Source: Hyphomicrobiales bacterium (lineage in GTDB: Bacteria > Pseudomonadota > Alphaproteobacteria > Rhizobiales > Rhizobiaceae). Taken from it: DNA of 64,000 bases. The translations under genes were made by a program, and so were the position numbers. Below the pieces are notes generated by a model. It was not told the origin of the DNA. It worked only from the letters and a program-made list of their open reading frames with translations, and searched no databases. Below, one piece after another: positions 61,927-64,000 of this stretch (position 1 is the first letter of the stretch; each line of letters begins with the position of its first letter). The stretch covers positions 1 to 64,000 of the forward strand of contig UBUL01000013.1 in assembly GCA_900468625.1 (NCBI GenBank), written 5' to 3'.

Positions 61927-62481
61927 CTACTGCTTCAGGAGCAGGGCGCCATTTTGCACGCCATAGGAATTCAGCTTCTTCATGAAGCTCATTCCGATCA
62001 GCGTCGTGCTCAGTGCGTTATCCTTTGCCACCACGGCATCGACATCACGAACCCGGATCGTGCCGATCTCCAGGCGGTCGAGTTTGATGTGAGCGACTTT
62101 TGAGGTGCCGTTCGCGGTCTGGACCGTGTAGCGATAGTCGAGATCGATACTGCTGAAGCCGAGGCCGCGCGCGGTGCTCTCGTTCATCGCCACATAGGTC
62201 GCGCCGGTATCGATCATCCCGTGCACGGAACGGCCATTGATGGTGAAATCGCCTTCATAGTGGCCGCCCGCATTGGCGCGCAGCTGAACGCTGCCAAAGG
62301 AAATGGCAGCTTCCGTCTTCGGAGGGGCAAGCGAAACCGCTTCGAGCGGTGCCGGCTTTCCGCCGCGCTCGTTATAGCTGTTCACCAGCATCGGCACCTG
62401 AGTTGCCGCAACGGCGATGGCACCGGCAAAGACAAGAACGCGAACGAGCATCGGCAAGGCCCCTCCTGCGGGCCACGCCAT
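61927..62481 (-). CDS. TIGR02281-type retropepsin-like aspartic protease
   Basis: A 184-residue protein. A hydrophobic N-terminal anchor (MLVRVLVFAGAIAVAATQVP region) is followed by a periplasmic domain. The catalytic motif is SVHGMIDTGATYVAMN (D-T-G), and a symmetric hydrophobic half follows (VVAKDNALSTTLIGMSF). Single-domain proteins of this type likely dimerise. The function in bacteria is poorly known. Convergent with deoA. Confidence 0.88.
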   Translation of the reverse strand: MAWPAGGALPMLVRVLVFAGAIAVAATQVPMLVNSYNERGGKPAPLEAVSLAPPKTEAAISFGSVQLRANAGGHYEGDFTINGRSVHGMIDTGATYVAMNESTARGLGFSSIDLDYRYTVQTANGTSKVAHIKLDRLEIGTIRVRDVDAVVAKDNALSTTLIGMSFMKKLNSYGVQNGALLLKQ

Positions 62482-62522
62482 CTATAGGCCATGTGTGCTG
62501 AAAGGACGCTAATGCAATCAAT

Positions 62523-62554
62523 AAAAAGCCCGGCAGTCGTATTACTGCCAAGCT
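62523..62554 (-). terminator. intrinsic terminator after upp
   Basis: On the minus strand AAGC-TT-GGCAGT and ACTGCC-GG-GCTT pair around AATACG and run directly into TTTTTAT. It lies about 24 bp after the upp stop. Confidence 0.8.
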
Positions 62555-62577
62555 TCGTAAAAGTATAATTGGTGATT

Positions 62578-63207
62578 TTACTTCGTGCCGTACATGCGGT
62601 CGCCGGCGTCGCCGAGGCCGGGCACGATGTAGCCCTTTTCGTTCAGATGGCTGTCGATGGCAGCGGTAAAGACCGGCACATCCGGATGCGCCTTGCGGAA
62701 GTTAGCAATGCCTTCCGGAGCCGCCAACAGGCAGAGGAAGCGGATATTGTGGGCGCCGCGCTCCTTCAGCTTCTCGATCGCGGCGATTGAGGAATTGCCG
62801 GTCGCCAGCATCGGGTCGACGACGATGATCAGGCGTTCTGAGATATCCTCCGGCGCCTTGAAGTAATATTCGACCGGCTGCAGCGTTTCATGATCGCGGT
62901 AGACGCCGATATGCGAGACGCGCGCCGACGGTACGAGGTCGAGCATGCCTTCGAGCAGGCCATTGCCAGCACGCAGGATCGAGGCGAAGACCAGCTTCTT
63001 GCCTTCGAGGATCGGCGCATCCATCGGCTGCAGCGGCGTCTCGATGGTCTCGATCGTCAGCTCCAGGTCGCGCGTCACTTCGTAACAGAGCAGCGTCGAA
63101 ATCTCGCGCAGCAGCCGGCGGAAGCTTCCCGTCGACGTGTCCTTCTTGCGCATGATTGTGAGCTTGTGCTGCACAAGCGGGTGATCGATGACAGTGACGC
63201 CGTCCAT
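62578..63207 (-). CDS. upp: uracil phosphoribosyltransferase
   Basis: Converts uracil and PRPP to UMP. The ATG at 63207 ([20 protein letters not shown]) gives 209 residues, the family length. The PRPP-binding motif is [12 protein letters not shown], preceded by [11 protein letters not shown]; the uracil-binding end is [17 protein letters not shown]. It lies downstream of add on the same strand, 121 bp apart. Confidence 0.96.
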   Translation of the reverse strand: MDGVTVIDHPLVQHKLTIMRKKDTSTGSFRRLLREISTLLCYEVTRDLELTIETIETPLQPMDAPILEGKKLVFASILRAGNGLLEGMLDLVPSARVSHIGVYRDHETLQPVEYYFKAPEDISERLIIVVDPMLATGNSSIAAIEKLKERGAHNIRFLCLLAAPEGIANFRKAHPDVPVFTAAIDSHLNEKGYIVPGLGDAGDRMYGTK

Positions 63208-63328
63208 GGTTTCAGCCTTCCAGTAATTCCGTGATATGAGATGGTTCTTCCACGGAAATCGCCTCTGGTGCAAGAAAATAGGCCACTTCTGGAGATTTCA
63301 TCCCCAATCTGCGGCCTAAGCCACGCTT

Positions 63329-64000
63329 TTAGAGCTTCGCCAGCAACGCCGCCCGTGTCGCCTCGTCCACGAACGCTGCTTCGATCGCCGTGCGAGTCAT
63401 CGCGTTGATCTCCTCGTCGGTAAAGCCGAAGGCTGACGACGCCAGCTCGTATTCCCGCTTCAGCGAGGTATGGAAGAAAGGTGGATCGTCGGAATTGATC
63501 GTCACCTTCACGCCGGCATCTCGCAGTCTGCGCAGCGGATGCGACTGGAAATCCGGGAAGACCTTGAGCGCGACGTTGGAGCCGGGGCAGACCTCCAGCA
63601 CCGTGCCGCGATCGGCAAGGCGCTCGACGAGATCCATATCCTCGATCGCGCGTACGCCATGGCCTATGCGATCAGGGCGCACAAGCTCGATGGCATCGGC
63701 GACGGAAAAAGCGCCGCAGACTTCTCCGGCATGGATGGTGATGCCGAGGCCGGCCTCGCGGGCGATATCGAAGGCGCGGGCGTAGTCGGCGACACGGCCC
63801 ATGCGCTCCTCGCCAGCCATGTTGAAGCCCGTGATGAGCGGATTGTCGCTTTTGGCCGCATATTCCGCTGCCTTCACCACGCGCTCAGGCCCGAAGTGGC
63901 GCTCGCCGGTTATGATGAGCCGTGCCTCGATGCCCGTTTTTGCCTTGGCGGCACGGATGCCGGCCGAAACGCCCGCCATATAGGCGTCGGCGCCGAGGCC
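63329..64000 (-). CDS. add: adenosine deaminase (5' part beyond the window)
   Basis: The C-terminal about 224 residues of a family protein that is usually about 320-345 long; translation runs in frame to the edge of the window ([14 protein letters not shown]). Visible catalytic parts are [21 protein letters not shown] and [10 protein letters not shown], carrying the proton-donor Glu, the histidine and the zinc Asp residues. Deaminates adenosine to inosine, completing the nucleoside salvage theme with punA. Confidence 0.93.
   Translation of the reverse strand, partial: GLGADAYMAGVSAGIRAAKAKTGIEARLIITGERHFGPERVVKAAEYAAKSDNPLITGFNMAGEERMGRVADYARAFDIAREAGLGITIHAGEVCGAFSVADAIELVRPDRIGHGVRAIEDMDLVERLADRGTVLEVCPGSNVALKVFPDFQSHPLRRLRDAGVKVTINSDDPPFFHTSLKREYELASSAFGFTDEEINAMTRTAIEAAFVDEATRAALLAKL

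Noticed and set aside
1..64000. CRISPR array, rRNA genes, prophage or complete transposase
   Set aside because: None seen; no spaced identical repeats, ribosomal sequence, phage structural genes or DDE-type transposase frames were found.

Overview
The window reads as a chromosomal segment of an alphaproteobacterium of the Rhizobiaceae (Rhizobium/Agrobacterium/Sinorhizobium group). The base composition is GC-rich and TTG starts are used. The neighbourhood polA - marR, phn/pho transport, gpmA-dapB, glk-mgsA, yejABEF and a nucleoside salvage cluster is typical of that family, and several short palindromic intergenic repeats of rhizobial type are present. The species cannot be fixed from the sequence alone.

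Layout. (1) 0.1-4.0 kb: a MarR regulator, a likely small RNA (alpha-r7/Smr7C type) and DNA polymerase I. A nested palindromic, MITE-like element of about 235 bp fills the gap between polA and phnN. (2) 4.3-18.1 kb: a complete C-P lyase and phosphonate uptake locus on the minus strand (phnG-H-I-J-K-L, a hexapeptide acetyltransferase, an FMN-binding PNPOx-like protein, phnC-D-E-E, a DUF1045 protein, phnM, phnN), with the GntR regulator phnF divergent. No phnP is present; the DUF1045 protein carries the two HxTx motifs of 2H phosphoesterases and is the best candidate for that step. (3) 18.1-27.8 kb: a truncated ParE/RelE toxin remnant, gpmA, dapB, an MsbA-like exporter, glk, mgsA, mepA, and a TetR/cysteine-hydrolase-like divergent pair with two perfect operators. 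(4) 25.9-32.8 kb: yejABEF peptide importer followed closely by a hydroxyacid dehydrogenase. (5) 33-38 kb: pncB, a DUF1444 protein and a large MscS channel. (6) 38-52.9 kb: an accessory-looking run of small redox or detoxification genes, each next to its own regulator (LacI, LysR, TetR, Rrf2, XRE). Several of the intergenic regions hold perfect inverted-repeat operators. An alpha/beta hydrolase gene is frameshifted, and a flavin monooxygenase ends in a 25-bp-period direct repeat that may be an insertion-sequence end, just before tRNA-Ser(GGA). (7) 53-64 kb: a nucleoside uptake and catabolism cluster: BMP-type binding protein, ABC ATPase, two permeases, cdd, purine nucleoside phosphorylase, deoC, deoA, then on the minus strand a retroviral-type aspartic protease, upp and the C-terminal part of add, which runs off the window.

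How it works together. The phn locus imports phosphonates or phosphate esters (PhnCDE), activates them on ATP (PhnGHIL), hydrolyses the triphosphate (PhnM), cleaves the C-P bond (PhnJ with PhnK), opens the cyclic phosphate (proposed: DUF1045) and feeds ribose 1,5-bisphosphate to PRPP through PhnN. The nucleoside cluster imports nucleosides, deaminates cytidine and adenosine, phosphorolyses them and sends deoxyribose 5-phosphate to glycolysis via DeoC, while Upp salvages uracil. In both clusters the binding-protein gene is followed by a stem-loop that resembles a partial terminator.
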